Assembly: GCA_019637435.1 (NCBI GenBank)
Contig: JAHBVO010000006.1
Location: 434,001 to 498,000, forward strand
Length of the DNA: 64,000 nt
Direction of reading: 5' to 3'
Origin: Candidatus Obscuribacterales bacterium
GTDB taxonomy: Bacteria > Cyanobacteriota > Vampirovibrionia > Obscuribacterales > Obscuribacteraceae
The stretch's first letter is position 1. Each line of letters opens with the position of its first letter. Below, in pieces: positions 18,533 to 27,245 of this stretch. Made by a program: the position numbers and the translations under genes. Below the pieces are notes generated by a model. That model did no database searches. It was not told the DNA's origin and worked only from the letters and a program-made list of their open reading frames with translations.

Positions 18533-19372
18533 ATGGGCGACGAGTCTGAAAACAAAGAATCACTAGACGCTGGTGAATCAAGCCGCAAGGGCGGCAAACA
18601 AGATAGAAGTTCTTCGGCGAAAGCTTTCTACCGCGCCATGTACGCTGGCGCCGAGCCCGACCCGGAGGATTATGGTATGTCAACGAAGGACGAGCCCGAG
18701 CAACGCGGCAACAGCGGTCCTTGTCCGAATTGCACCCGCATTCAGCAAGACATGGAAGGCTTAGAGAAACGTACGCTCGAAGCTGAAAACCACTACAAGC
18801 GCATGGCGGCGGATTTCGAAAACTATCGGAAACGTGTAGCGCGCGAGAAAGAAGAATTTAGCGCCAACGGCATTCAAAGAGCGATCGAGGCGATCCTGCC
18901 GGCGCTCGACGATATGGACATGGCGAAAACCAAACTTTCGGCAGACATGGACTCAAAAGCCATGATGGAAAGTTTGAATATGGTTTATAACCGATTCAAC
19001 CGTTGCCTGGAACAAATCGGAATCAAACAACTTGCAGTTATCGGTGAAATGTTCGATCCGGTTTATCACGAGCCTGTTCAACAGGTACCAAGCAAAGCGG
19101 TTCCGGACGGTGCAGTCGTTCACCAGTTGCGTCCAGGCTACATGTTCGGCGACAAAGTTTTGCGACCGTCTCTCGTCAACGTTGCCACCTCAGATGGTGC
19201 CGAAGACATTGAGGAGGCACCTGCTCAGGTCGATGAAGCAGCAGCAACAGACGAAGTTCAAGAGGACGAAGGAGAACCCGGTTCTCGAACTCAGGATTTG
19301 CCGATTGTTGATGTGACAGCTGACCTCGAAGCGAAAGTATTCGAAGACAAGGACGAAGAAGGCAACGAATAA
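18533..19372 (+). CDS. grpE: Nucleotide exchange factor GrpE
   Basis: It releases ADP from DnaK. The acidic, disordered N-terminus carries a CPNC pair; a long coiled coil runs about residues 70-130 (MAADFENYRKRVAREKEEF), and the beta domain has GEMFDPVYHEPVQQVPS and GYMFGDKVLRPSLVNVA. The C-terminal 55 residues are an acidic extension. At 279 residues it is longer than most GrpE proteins because of both tails. The ATG at 18533, with AGG five nt upstream, is preferred to GTG 18527. First gene of grpE-dnaK-dnaJ; no hrcA or CIRCE element was seen. Confidence 0.95.
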   Translation: MGDESENKESLDAGESSRKGGKQDRSSSAKAFYRAMYAGAEPDPEDYGMSTKDEPEQRGNSGPCPNCTRIQQDMEGLEKRTLEAENHYKRMAADFENYRKRVAREKEEFSANGIQRAIEAILPALDDMDMAKTKLSADMDSKAMMESLNMVYNRFNRCLEQIGIKQLAVIGEMFDPVYHEPVQQVPSKAVPDGAVVHQLRPGYMFGDKVLRPSLVNVATSDGAEDIEEAPAQVDEAAATDEVQEDEGEPGSRTQDLPIVDVTADLEAKVFEDKDEEGNE

Positions 19373-19405
19373 CTTCTTCAACAGTCCTAGAAACTCAGGT
19401 GTTCA

Positions 19406-21292
19406 ATGAGCAATAGCGACAGGATTATCGGCATCGATCTCGGTACAACACACTCATGTGTTGCCATCATGGAAGGCGGTAAGCCGGTAATTATCGAGAA
19501 TGCAGAAGGAGCAAGAACGACTCCTTCTGTTGTTGCGTTTACAAAATCCGGAGACCGCTTAGTCGGACAAGTAGCGAAAAGGCAATCGGTAACTAATCCC
19601 TCCAAGACTCTTCAGTCTATCAAGCGGGAGATGGGCACCAATTATCGAGTCACCATAGATGGTGTCGCGCACAGTCCGGAGCAGGTTTCGGCTATGATCC
19701 TGCAAAAGCTCAAAGCTGATGCCGAGTCGTATCTGGGTGAAAAACTGTCGCGCGCGGTGATCACCGTGCCTGCCTACTTCAATGATGCTCAACGCCAGGC
19801 GACGCGCGATGCCGGTCAGATAGCCGGACTTGACGTGATGCGCATCATCAACGAGCCGACAGCCAGCGCTCTTGCGTACGGTCTGGACAAACTTGATGAT
19901 CAATCGGTTATCCTAGTTTTCGACCTTGGTGGCGGGACATTCGACGTCAGCATCCTGGAAATCACCGAAGGCGTTTTCGAAGTTAAAGCCACGAGCGGCA
20001 ACAACAGACTCGGTGGCGATGATTTTGACCAGTGCGTCATCGACTGGATGATTGGCGAGTTTCTAACGCAAACAGGCATTGACGTTTCAAACGATCTGAT
20101 AGCCGTTCAGCGGATAAAGGAAACTGCGGAGAAAGTGAAAATAGAACTTTCGACAGCCGTAGTTTCGGACGTCCATCTGCCTTTCCTCACAGCCAACGAT
20201 ACCGGACCATTACACCTGGAATGCCAGCTCACACGCGCAAAGTTCAACGACTTGACCGCGCATCTCGTTGAAGAGTGCCTTGGTCCTCTGAGCCAGGCAC
20301 TTGAAGATGCGCAGCTGGAACCCTCTGACATTGAACACATAATTCTGGTTGGTGGCTCGACTAGAATTCCAGCGGTTCAAGACATGATTCGCCGCTTCTT
20401 TTCCAAGGAGCCGTCCAAGTCGGTGAATCCCGACGAGGCTGTGGCCATGGGCGCTGCGATTCAGGCAGGCATACTGTCTGGCGACCTGAAAGAGGTTTTG
20501 CTTCTCGACGTCATCCCATTGTCACTGGGAATTGAAACTGCAGGAGAGCTGTTTACACGGATTATCAAACGCAATACGACAATTCCGACAAGCCAGACGC
20601 AGCTGTTTTCCACAACCGAAGATGGACAAACGTCGGTCGAGGTGCACGTCCTTCAAGGTGAGCGCGAAAAAGCGAAAGACAATAAATCGCTAGCCAAATT
20701 GAATTTAACGGGAATACCTCCGGCGCCGCGCGGCGTACCTAAAATCGAAGTAACCTTCGATATTGATGCCGACGGGATTTTGCAGTGCTCCGTCAAGGAT
20801 CATGCCTCCGGAATCAAGCAATCCATCACCGTTCACAGAACAACCGGTCTCAACCCGGATGAAGTAGAAGCCTTGCGCAGAGAGGCAGAAGAGTTCGCAG
20901 AGCAAGATAGAATCGAGCGAGAACGTATCAGTGCGCGGGTCAAAGCTGACGCGATGTGCGCCGATGCTGAAAGAACGATCACAAAGTATGGTGACAGAGT
21001 TGAGAAGAGTATTGTGGACAAAGTTCGCCGCGCTATAGACAATGTAAAGGAGTCGCTGGCGAAGGACGAAACCGACGAGCTCAAATCGCAGGTTGCCGGC
21101 CTGGACGTTGCCCTCCTGGACTTCGGGCGCGTCATTCACACAGCGAAACCGACCCTTCGCGATACGAAGGCAAAAAAACGCCCGACTGTCGAAACCATCG
21201 AACTCGGTGGTCTAAAAGACGGAGAGTCGGAAACAATCGGAAATGGCAAGCCGACAGGTAATGAGCTGCTGGACGATTCAAATTCAGCGTGA
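19406..21292 (+). CDS. dnaK: Chaperone DnaK (Hsp70)
   Basis: 628 residues with a full nucleotide-binding domain (IIGIDLGTTHSCVAIMEGG, ITVPAYFNDAQRQATRDAG, INEPTASALAYG, VFDLGGGTFDVSI, ILVGGSTRIPAVQ), the linker EVLLLDVIPLSLGIET, and the substrate-binding beta domain and helical lid. The C-terminus lacks the EEVD of eukaryotic forms, as expected. The gene sits 33 bp after grpE and 26 bp before dnaJ, so one transcript is likely. It folds and protects cytoplasmic proteins with DnaJ and GrpE. Confidence 0.97.
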   Translation: MSNSDRIIGIDLGTTHSCVAIMEGGKPVIIENAEGARTTPSVVAFTKSGDRLVGQVAKRQSVTNPSKTLQSIKREMGTNYRVTIDGVAHSPEQVSAMILQKLKADAESYLGEKLSRAVITVPAYFNDAQRQATRDAGQIAGLDVMRIINEPTASALAYGLDKLDDQSVILVFDLGGGTFDVSILEITEGVFEVKATSGNNRLGGDDFDQCVIDWMIGEFLTQTGIDVSNDLIAVQRIKETAEKVKIELSTAVVSDVHLPFLTANDTGPLHLECQLTRAKFNDLTAHLVEECLGPLSQALEDAQLEPSDIEHIILVGGSTRIPAVQDMIRRFFSKEPSKSVNPDEAVAMGAAIQAGILSGDLKEVLLLDVIPLSLGIETAGELFTRIIKRNTTIPTSQTQLFSTTEDGQTSVEVHVLQGEREKAKDNKSLAKLNLTGIPPAPRGVPKIEVTFDIDADGILQCSVKDHASGIKQSITVHRTTGLNPDEVEALRREAEEFAEQDRIERERISARVKADAMCADAERTITKYGDRVEKSIVDKVRRAIDNVKESLAKDETDELKSQVAGLDVALLDFGRVIHTAKPTLRDTKAKKRPTVETIELGGLKDGESETIGNGKPTGNELLDDSNSA

Positions 21293-21318
21293 GGGAACAG
21301 TCATTGGCTATAGGAAAC

Positions 21319-22626
21319 ATGTCTAGCAAGAAGGACTACTACGAAGTAATCGGCGTCGCGAAAGGTGCGACACAAGAAGAGATCAAAAAATCTTTTCGAA
21401 AACGCGCAAGAGAGCTTCACCCCGATAATAAAGACTCGGGAGACGAAAAGGCTTTCAAAGAACTCGCGGAAGCATATGAAGTCCTTTCTGATGCGCAGAA
21501 GCGATCGGCGTATGACCGTTACGGGCACGACGGAGTCAAAAGCGCTGGTCGCCGTTTTGACGACGTTGACTTCGGTCAATTCCAGGGCTTCGGAATGGAC
21601 GACATCCTGGAAGCACTATTTGGACAGGGTGCTCGTGGTGGCGGATTTGGTGGCGGCTTTGGAAGACAAGCCGGTCCTCAACAAGGTTCGCACCTCAAGT
21701 ACGATTTGCAGATCGATTTTCTCGAAGCAGTTTTCGGCTGTGAGAAAAAACTCGAGATATCGGCTCTCGACGACTGCACAAGCTGCTTAGGAACGGGCGC
21801 TGCACCAGGCAGCAATGTCTCGACTTGTGGCACCTGCAACGGTCAGGGACAGGTCAAAGAGCTTGTGAACATGCTCTTTGTTCAAACCTATCAAATCACC
21901 ACCTGCCCGCAATGCCGCGGAAAAGGTAAGAAAGTTGACAAACCGTGCCGCGATTGCCGCGGCGAAGGTTTGACTCGCAAGAAAAAAGAATTCACACTGC
22001 CTGTTCCTGCTGGTATCGCCGACGGTAGCAGAATGCGCGTTGGCGGCCACGGCGATAAGGGACCGATTGGCGGTCCATTCGGCGATTTGTTTGTTGTAAT
22101 CCATGTCAAGCCGCACAAAGACTTCGTTCGCGACGGTAATACCATCCATGTGAAACAAAACGTCAGTTTTGCGATGGCTGCGCTGGGCGGAGAGCTTCTC
22201 GTTCCGACGGTCGAGGGCTCGAAAGTAATGAAGATACCCAGCGGTATCCAAACAGGAACGCAGCTGGTAATGAAGGATCTTGGTGTCCCGCCACTGCAAG
22301 GACAGGGGCGACGTGGGGATCAAATCGTCCACGTTCATGTCCAGACTCCGACAAAACTTTCGGCAGAAGAAAAAGAACTTTTCAAGACACTCGCCAAAAT
22401 TACCGGTGAATCTCTGACGGTTGAAGCCGAAAAGGAAACAATTGAAAACAGGGATTCGTCGGAAAAAAAGGCGAAGAAGGATACTGAGAAATCTGCCGAC
22501 GCAGAGCCTAACAGTAAGAGCAAAAGCAAAGGAAAGAAGAAAGCTGGCGCTACCGATGAAGAAGCAAAAGAAGATTCGATCCTGGACAAAATCGTCGATG
22601 CTTTTCGACCGAAAAGCAGCGATTGA
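21319..22626 (+). CDS. dnaJ: Chaperone DnaJ (Hsp40)
   Basis: The J domain has the HPD motif (ELHPDNKDSGDEKAFKELAE); it is followed by a Gly/Phe-rich linker, the Cys-rich zinc domain with four CxxCxGxG-type repeats (CTSCLGTG, CGTCNGQG, CPQCRGKG, CRDCRGEG) and the client-binding C-terminal domains. After the core come about 65 Lys/Glu/Ser-rich residues ending IVDAFRPKSSD, an unusual charged tail. ATG 21319, with AGGA upstream, is the normal DnaJ start; an in-frame GTG at 21289 overlaps dnaK. The next ORF begins inside its last codons. Confidence 0.95.
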   Translation: MSSKKDYYEVIGVAKGATQEEIKKSFRKRARELHPDNKDSGDEKAFKELAEAYEVLSDAQKRSAYDRYGHDGVKSAGRRFDDVDFGQFQGFGMDDILEALFGQGARGGGFGGGFGRQAGPQQGSHLKYDLQIDFLEAVFGCEKKLEISALDDCTSCLGTGAAPGSNVSTCGTCNGQGQVKELVNMLFVQTYQITTCPQCRGKGKKVDKPCRDCRGEGLTRKKKEFTLPVPAGIADGSRMRVGGHGDKGPIGGPFGDLFVVIHVKPHKDFVRDGNTIHVKQNVSFAMAALGGELLVPTVEGSKVMKIPSGIQTGTQLVMKDLGVPPLQGQGRRGDQIVHVHVQTPTKLSAEEKELFKTLAKITGESLTVEAEKETIENRDSSEKKAKKDTEKSADAEPNSKSKSKGKKKAGATDEEAKEDSILDKIVDAFRPKSSD

Positions 22627-24250
22627 TGAACATAAAGGAATAGGCAGCCAGGCACCATCAGCGGTGCTGGCTGCTTTGGCTTTAGTCGTTTCGATTTCGG
22701 TTCCACTCTGGACCTCTCTCCTTTTTGCGCAGCCCGCCTTCGCTACCAGACCTCCGGACAACCTCAAGGAGCCCATCAAGCAAACATTCCCGAACGCGCG
22801 TGTGAGACTTGACGGCGTCATTGAGACAACTGATGGAACGCTTTACATTCCTCTGATACCCAAGACCGTGACAGCCAAGGCGACACCAGGTTTGTCAGCG
22901 AAGTATCCAGCGCAGGCTCCGATTCTTTTTGCATTTTCGAATGGCTGGTACTATCTGAAACTCAGCGATAAAGACGGTAAAAAGGTCCTTACGCTGCCTG
23001 TTTTAAAAGACGATGAGAAGAAAAAAATAGCTTCTTGCATGCTGCCTCCGGATTTAATCGTGCCGCTCAACATGTTCGTTTCGCCGGAATTAAAAGCATC
23101 AATCGGAGAGGTGCGCGTTCCTGTTCTCGGCAGCGCCGCTTCAGCCACGACGACAACAGTAGGAACCACGCCGGTCGCCGGGGGAGAGACAAAAGCGACC
23201 GCAGGCAAACCGGGCGCGACTAAAGCAGCGACGAGTAAACCGGGCACCGCTACTAAACCCGCAAGCAAACCAGCAACTACAAGCCCGGCCCAGACTTCAC
23301 AGGTTCCTGTCGCCAGAGCAGATGAGCAGCCCATCGAAAGTGAAGAAACGGCTAAAGCGGAGGGAGTAGTTGCCGTCACGTCTCCACAAACGGGAAAGAT
23401 CGCTCTGCTCAGTTCGTCGATGAACAAGCTGGGAGAGCTTCCTACTGATGGTACTCCGGGAGGAATGGCTACAGCCGGAGGCAAACTTTTCATCGCAGAT
23501 CAGACAAAGAACCGTATCTTGATAGTCGACCCGCAAAAGCGAGAATTCGCAGGACAGATCGATTTTCCGCCAGGAAGTTCTCCCAAAGACGTCGCAGCTC
23601 AGGCTGATGGAACATTCCTCTACGTCTCGGAATGCGCCGCCAACAAAATCGCTATTGTCGAACTAGCCACTCAAAAAATATTGATGCACACGCTTGTGCC
23701 CGCTGGTCCGACCCGAATGGAAGTCGCGCCCAACGGCTACACCTTGCTGGTGCTCAACGTTCCGGCAGGAAAAGTTTCATTCATATCGACGTTGAATCAG
23801 AAGCTTGTCGGCGTCGTTGGAGTAGGCGGCATGCCCAGTGACGTGATGATATCGAAGGACAGTCGCACCGCCTACGTTTCAAACCGATTATCGAATACGG
23901 TCTCTGTAATAGATGTGACACAGAAAAGAGTTTTGCGAACGATGCCTACAGGCGAAGGACCAACAGGTATGGCGCTCAGCAAGGATGGCACACGGCTTTT
24001 CGTAGCCAACGCCAAAGAAAATTCCATCAGCGTTTTTGATCTGAAATCAAACACGAAAATCAAAGATGTATCCTTGCCCATTGATGTAGAGTTTCCTTCC
24101 GACATTATGCTCATGCCTGATGGACAGCGAATGCTTGTCACAAGTGCCGCTACTGATACCCTGGGAATGTTGAATGTGGAAACTCTCGAATTCGAAAAGC
24201 AGCAGACTCTGGGATGCACAAGCGTGGATTTAATTTGGGTGCCGCAGTAG
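22598..24250 (+). CDS. Exported YVTN-type beta-propeller protein
   Basis: A signal peptide (hydrophobic core VLAALALVVSISVPLWTSLL, cleavage after AFA) precedes a domain of about 130 residues, a Thr/Ala/Lys/Pro-rich linker (TKATAGKPGATKAATSKPGT) and a C-terminal seven-bladed propeller with YVTN-like repeats such as RTAYVSNRLSNTVSVIDV and TRLFVANAKENSISVFDL. Such proteins are usually cell-surface or periplasmic and bind partners or cofactors; the function is unknown. The ATG at 22598 overlaps dnaJ by 29 nt; GTG 22664 is an alternative that would shorten the n-region of the signal peptide. Confidence 0.8.
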   Translation: MLFDRKAAIDEHKGIGSQAPSAVLAALALVVSISVPLWTSLLFAQPAFATRPPDNLKEPIKQTFPNARVRLDGVIETTDGTLYIPLIPKTVTAKATPGLSAKYPAQAPILFAFSNGWYYLKLSDKDGKKVLTLPVLKDDEKKKIASCMLPPDLIVPLNMFVSPELKASIGEVRVPVLGSAASATTTTVGTTPVAGGETKATAGKPGATKAATSKPGTATKPASKPATTSPAQTSQVPVARADEQPIESEETAKAEGVVAVTSPQTGKIALLSSSMNKLGELPTDGTPGGMATAGGKLFIADQTKNRILIVDPQKREFAGQIDFPPGSSPKDVAAQADGTFLYVSECAANKIAIVELATQKILMHTLVPAGPTRMEVAPNGYTLLVLNVPAGKVSFISTLNQKLVGVVGVGGMPSDVMISKDSRTAYVSNRLSNTVSVIDVTQKRVLRTMPTGEGPTGMALSKDGTRLFVANAKENSISVFDLKSNTKIKDVSLPIDVEFPSDIMLMPDGQRMLVTSAATDTLGMLNVETLEFEKQQTLGCTSVDLIWVPQ

Positions 24251-24276
24251 GCAATTAACAATGGCATCGATTTTCC

Positions 24277-24304
24277 TTGACGAAATTTTTTTGTCGTGGA
24301 TAAT
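24277..24304 (+). promoter_or_regulatory. Sigma-70-type promoter of the thrS leader
   Basis: TTGACG (24277-24282), a 16-bp spacer and GATAAT (24299-24304). Transcription should start at about 24310-24312, which is essentially at the ATG of the leader peptide. Confidence 0.7.
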
Positions 24305-24311
24305 CAGAATC

Positions 24312-24395
24312 ATGCACATACATTTCCCGAACTTCAATAAGACAACGTCGACTCGAGTGCCGCATGGTTCGGGGCTGGTCATCAAGCGCGATTAG
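24312..24395 (+). CDS. thrS leader peptide, 27 codons with threonine-rich control codons
   Basis: ATG at 24312 to TAG at 24393-24395. The peptide contains N-K-T-T-S-T, with threonine codons ACA (24342), ACG (24345) and ACT (24351) around one serine codon. It lies between the predicted promoter and the thrS attenuator hairpins, with the threonine codons placed between strand 1 and strand 2 of the attenuator. No Shine-Dalgarno sequence precedes it and the predicted transcription start coincides with the ATG, so translation may be leaderless. The family precedent is pheM, the leader peptide of E. coli pheST, and thrL of the threonine operon; no homology to either is claimed. Confidence 0.65.
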   Translation: MHIHFPNFNKTTSTRVPHGSGLVIKRD

Positions 24396-24453
24396 TTTTT
24401 CCAATTAGTTTGATACAGAACAGCGAGCCCCGATACATGCGGCTCGTTTTTTT
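24325..24453 (+). promoter_or_regulatory. Transcription attenuator of thrS (four-strand leader)
   Basis: Strand 1 CCCGAAC (24326-24332) pairs perfectly with GTTCGGG in strand 2 (24367-24373). Strand 2 TCGGGGCT (24369-24376) pairs perfectly with strand 3 AGCCCCGA (24426-24433). Strand 3 also forms the terminator with strand 4 (24441-24448). The 1:2 and 2:3 helices exclude each other, as do 2:3 and 3:4. A ribosome stalled on the threonine codons would cover strand 1, let 2:3 form and prevent termination; free passage or no translation would leave 1:2 and the terminator. Confidence 0.65.
24422..24453 (+). terminator. Intrinsic terminator in the thrS leader
   Basis: The stem 24422-24429 with 24441-24448 has eight pairs including one G-U (core CGAGCC/GGCTCG) and an 11-nt loop; the seven-T run 24447-24453 starts in the last two pairs. 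It ends 29 nt before the thrS start codon and 170 bp after the previous gene, downstream of its own promoter, which marks it as an attenuator rather than the end of the upstream operon. Confidence 0.75.
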
Positions 24454-24482
24454 GTTTCTGCATTAAACTATGGAGATGGAAA

Positions 24483-26390
24483 ATGTTATCGATAAACGAA
24501 CAAGGTTTATTCAGCGACGCCCCAGAGAACCAAGACTTGAATCCAGATAAACCGGAAGAACGAATTATGCGAATGCGACATAGCTGCGCTCATATAATGG
24601 CGCAAGCTGTGGTCGAGAGATTCGCGGATGCAGGCATTGTGAAACTGGGTGTAGGACCGGCAATTGCTGATGGCTTCTACTATGACTTCGATTTACCGCG
24701 GCCGCTTCAAGAGGACGACCTGGTGTGGATCGAGGATCGAATGAAACAGATAGTGCGCAAAGGGGCTGACTTCAAACAGAGCACCATGAGCGCCAAAAGC
24801 GCTCGGGAACTGTTTTCCGCCCAGGTCTATAAGTTAGAACTGATAGACCTGATTGAGAATGGTCTGGCGGATGACAACGGGAACCTGAGCGCTGCCAATC
24901 AGGATAGTGGAAATTCTGGAGCCGAACGCAGCATCCAGCCAAACGAAATCGCTTACGATTGCCCGGTTTCGCTCTACCAACACGATAAGTTCGTCGACCT
25001 GTGCAAAGGGCCGCACGTCGCAAACACTATCGAGATCAATCCAGACGGTCTGAAGATTCTTCACTCGACCGGTTCGCACTGGCGCGGCATAGAGCAGAAC
25101 CCGATCATGACCCGCATCTATGGAACTGTGTTTCCATCGAAGGAAGAACTCGACCAGCACTTGCATCGGCTCGAAGAAATTAAGCGTCGCGACCATCGTC
25201 GCATCGGAAAAAAGCTCGAATTGTTTCACTTCGACGATACCGCTAAAGGTATGCCTTATTGGTTGCCGAATGGCATGCGAATGCTTAACGAACTTCTTGC
25301 GTTCTGGCGAGATGCGCATGAGAAGCGCGGGTATGACGAGATTTCATCGCCCATTTTGAACGACAAAAAACTCTGGGAGATCTCAGGACACTGGGAGCAC
25401 TACCAGGAAAATATGTTTGTGGTTGAGCTCGGTGATGATACCGAATACGGTCTCAAACCGATGAACTGTCCGAACGCTATGGTTGTTTTTGGATTGAAAC
25501 TGCGCAGCTATAGAGATTTGCCAATGCGGCTCGCAGACTGCGATATTCTTCACAGACATGAGCGTTCCGGAACTTTGAGCGGTTTATTTCGCGTGCAAAA
25601 GTTTCAGCAAGATGATGCACACATTTTTGTCGCACCACATCAGATTGAGCAAGAGTTCGATAACATCCTGGATCTGGCGCAGGAGTTTTACTCCGTGTTT
25701 GACCTTTCGTTCTCATTTCGACTCAGTTTGCGTCCGGATGATTTTATGGGAGAGTCATCCACCTGGGACGAAGCGGAAGCTGCGCTCAAGCGAATCTTAG
25801 ACAAAAGAGTCGGGGAAGGTAATTACCTTGTTGCGGAAAAAGAGGGCGCGTTTTACGGACCAAAAATCGATATTCTTATGAAGGATTCGCTCGGTCGCAA
25901 ATGGCAGATGGGCACCATCCAGTTGGACTTCCAGCTGCCTGCACGCTTTGGTCTGACTTACGTAGACAGCGATGGAAGCAAGAAAACTCCGGTAGTTATT
26001 CATCGAGTAATTTATGGTTCGATTGATCGATTCATCGGCGTCTTGCTGGAGCATACTGCCGGCGACCTGCCCTTATGGCTAGCGCCTGTTCAGGTCGCCA
26101 TTGTTCCAATCGCTGATAGACACGTCGCGTACGCAGAGCTGGTTGGTGAAAAACTGCGAGCGCAGCGACTGCGATTTAAGATCGATTCTGGTGCCGCGAG
26201 AATGAACCGGAAGATTAGAGATTGGGAATTAGTTAAAGTCCCTTACATCGTCGTCATCGGAGATCGAGAGCTTGAGCGCAGTTCGCTATCAGTGAGAACC
26301 CGCGACGGCGAAAATCACGGAGAGCTCTCGACCGACGAATTCATCCAGCACATGAACGCAATCGTAAAAAATCGCTCCAATCATCTGTGA
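24483..26390 (+). CDS. thrS: Threonyl-tRNA synthetase without TGS domain
   Basis: Class II synthetase charging tRNA-Thr. The N-terminal editing domain starts directly at about residue 30 (RHSCAHIMAQAVVERF, with the editing His pair, and VDLCKGPHV), so the usual 60-residue TGS domain is absent. The catalytic domain has zinc ligands in KPMNCPNAMVVFG, QQDDAHIFV and VVIHRVIYGS; note NCPNA instead of the common NCPGH. The anticodon-binding domain is complete to the C-terminus. 635 residues. The start ATG has GGAGATGGAAA upstream. Expression is probably governed by the attenuator in front. Confidence 0.95.
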   Translation: MLSINEQGLFSDAPENQDLNPDKPEERIMRMRHSCAHIMAQAVVERFADAGIVKLGVGPAIADGFYYDFDLPRPLQEDDLVWIEDRMKQIVRKGADFKQSTMSAKSARELFSAQVYKLELIDLIENGLADDNGNLSAANQDSGNSGAERSIQPNEIAYDCPVSLYQHDKFVDLCKGPHVANTIEINPDGLKILHSTGSHWRGIEQNPIMTRIYGTVFPSKEELDQHLHRLEEIKRRDHRRIGKKLELFHFDDTAKGMPYWLPNGMRMLNELLAFWRDAHEKRGYDEISSPILNDKKLWEISGHWEHYQENMFVVELGDDTEYGLKPMNCPNAMVVFGLKLRSYRDLPMRLADCDILHRHERSGTLSGLFRVQKFQQDDAHIFVAPHQIEQEFDNILDLAQEFYSVFDLSFSFRLSLRPDDFMGESSTWDEAEAALKRILDKRVGEGNYLVAEKEGAFYGPKIDILMKDSLGRKWQMGTIQLDFQLPARFGLTYVDSDGSKKTPVVIHRVIYGSIDRFIGVLLEHTAGDLPLWLAPVQVAIVPIADRHVAYAELVGEKLRAQRLRFKIDSGAARMNRKIRDWELVKVPYIVVIGDRELERSSLSVRTRDGENHGELSTDEFIQHMNAIVKNRSNHL

Positions 26391-26400
26391 TCGGGTGACG

Positions 26401-27198
26401 TCACTTGATGGTATCGACGAGCCGGCCAAAACCGATATTGTCGGACAAGGTCGGCTTGTCTATTTCCTTTTTGCGCTCTCCCGAAAAGCTTCCCTCCCAG
26501 TACCCGACCGGCTTGTTGTTGCCGTCCAGCATCAGCCGCACGACACCTTTTCCGATGCCGTCGCGCCTCTCCTGGTGCGTATTTGGTGGCAGTTTTTCCG
26601 GAGGGAAATGCACAACCGAAGAGGAATCGAGAACATTGATCGATACCAGCTTTTTCCCGTCTATTGTCTCAATGCGCTCCGGCTTATCGATCACGAACAT
26701 TACATGACCTGTATTTCCACGACTGCCCGCCTGCTGTTTCCTCTCCCAGGCAATCAAGTCGCCCTGACGGAGGTCGGCAATGCTGCTCACTCTAATCCAT
26801 CCGTTTTGCGGAACTGAGGAACTCAGGGAATTGAAAAATGTCGCGAAGGTTTTCGACTGAGGATAAGGGCGGTCCGGCTGAAGGTCATGGACTATTTTGA
26901 ATTGCTCTGGAGCGACGGCATTGATTACGTAACTGACGAAACCGGAGCAATCCGCATCCATACCGGAGACTCCATCCGCGCTCTGCCATTGCTGCTCCAC
27001 AGGCAATTTGCTGTGTTTGTAGTGGGTCGACTGGACGTTGTCGAATAGCCAATTCGCTTTTGAAAATGCGTGGGCGGATTTTTGACTGCCCGCAGTGGTT
27101 CGGAACTGCTGAGCCCAGAGAGGATTCTGGGCTAATCCGTGACAGACAAGTGATGCAATCACTATCCCGCAAAGCCCAACGCGTCTGGTTCTGAGCAT
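26401..27198 (-). CDS. Exported NlpC/P60-like cysteine hydrolase
   Basis: 265 residues with an N-terminal signal peptide (GLCGIVIASLVCHGLAQ, cleavage near LWA). The catalytic pattern DADCSGFVSYVI (Cys) and NTGHVMFVID (His) fits the NlpC/P60 papain-like fold, which cleaves peptidoglycan stem peptides or related amides; the family fit is by these motifs only. GAGG lies close to the ATG at 27198. It converges on thrS with a 10-bp gap. Paired TATCAA/TTGATA inverted repeats upstream may be an operator. Confidence 0.7.
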   Translation of the reverse strand: MLRTRRVGLCGIVIASLVCHGLAQNPLWAQQFRTTAGSQKSAHAFSKANWLFDNVQSTHYKHSKLPVEQQWQSADGVSGMDADCSGFVSYVINAVAPEQFKIVHDLQPDRPYPQSKTFATFFNSLSSSVPQNGWIRVSSIADLRQGDLIAWERKQQAGSRGNTGHVMFVIDKPERIETIDGKKLVSINVLDSSSVVHFPPEKLPPNTHQERRDGIGKGVVRLMLDGNNKPVGYWEGSFSGERKKEIDKPTLSDNIGFGRLVDTIK

Positions 27199-27215
27199 AG
27201 GTCCTCTGTGACGTG

Positions 27216-27245
27216 TATCAATCTTGATAGAATCTTGATATCAAG
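27216..27245. promoter_or_regulatory. Clustered inverted repeats, putative operator
   Basis: TATCAA-TC-TTGATA (27216-27229) is followed five bases later by the palindrome CTTGATATCAAG (27234-27245). They lie 18-47 bp upstream of the NlpC/P60-like gene and about 150 bp upstream of the divergent TPR gene. The regulator is unknown. Confidence 0.4.

Noticed and set aside
21787..22821. 344-codon minus-strand frame opposite dnaJ
   Set aside because: Antisense of the conserved dnaJ zinc domain and its charged tail.
24311..24453. T-box riboswitch before thrS
   Set aside because: No T-box sequence (AGGGTGG-N-ACCGCG-like) or stem I/specifier loop; the leader is too short, and the leader-peptide model explains all helices.
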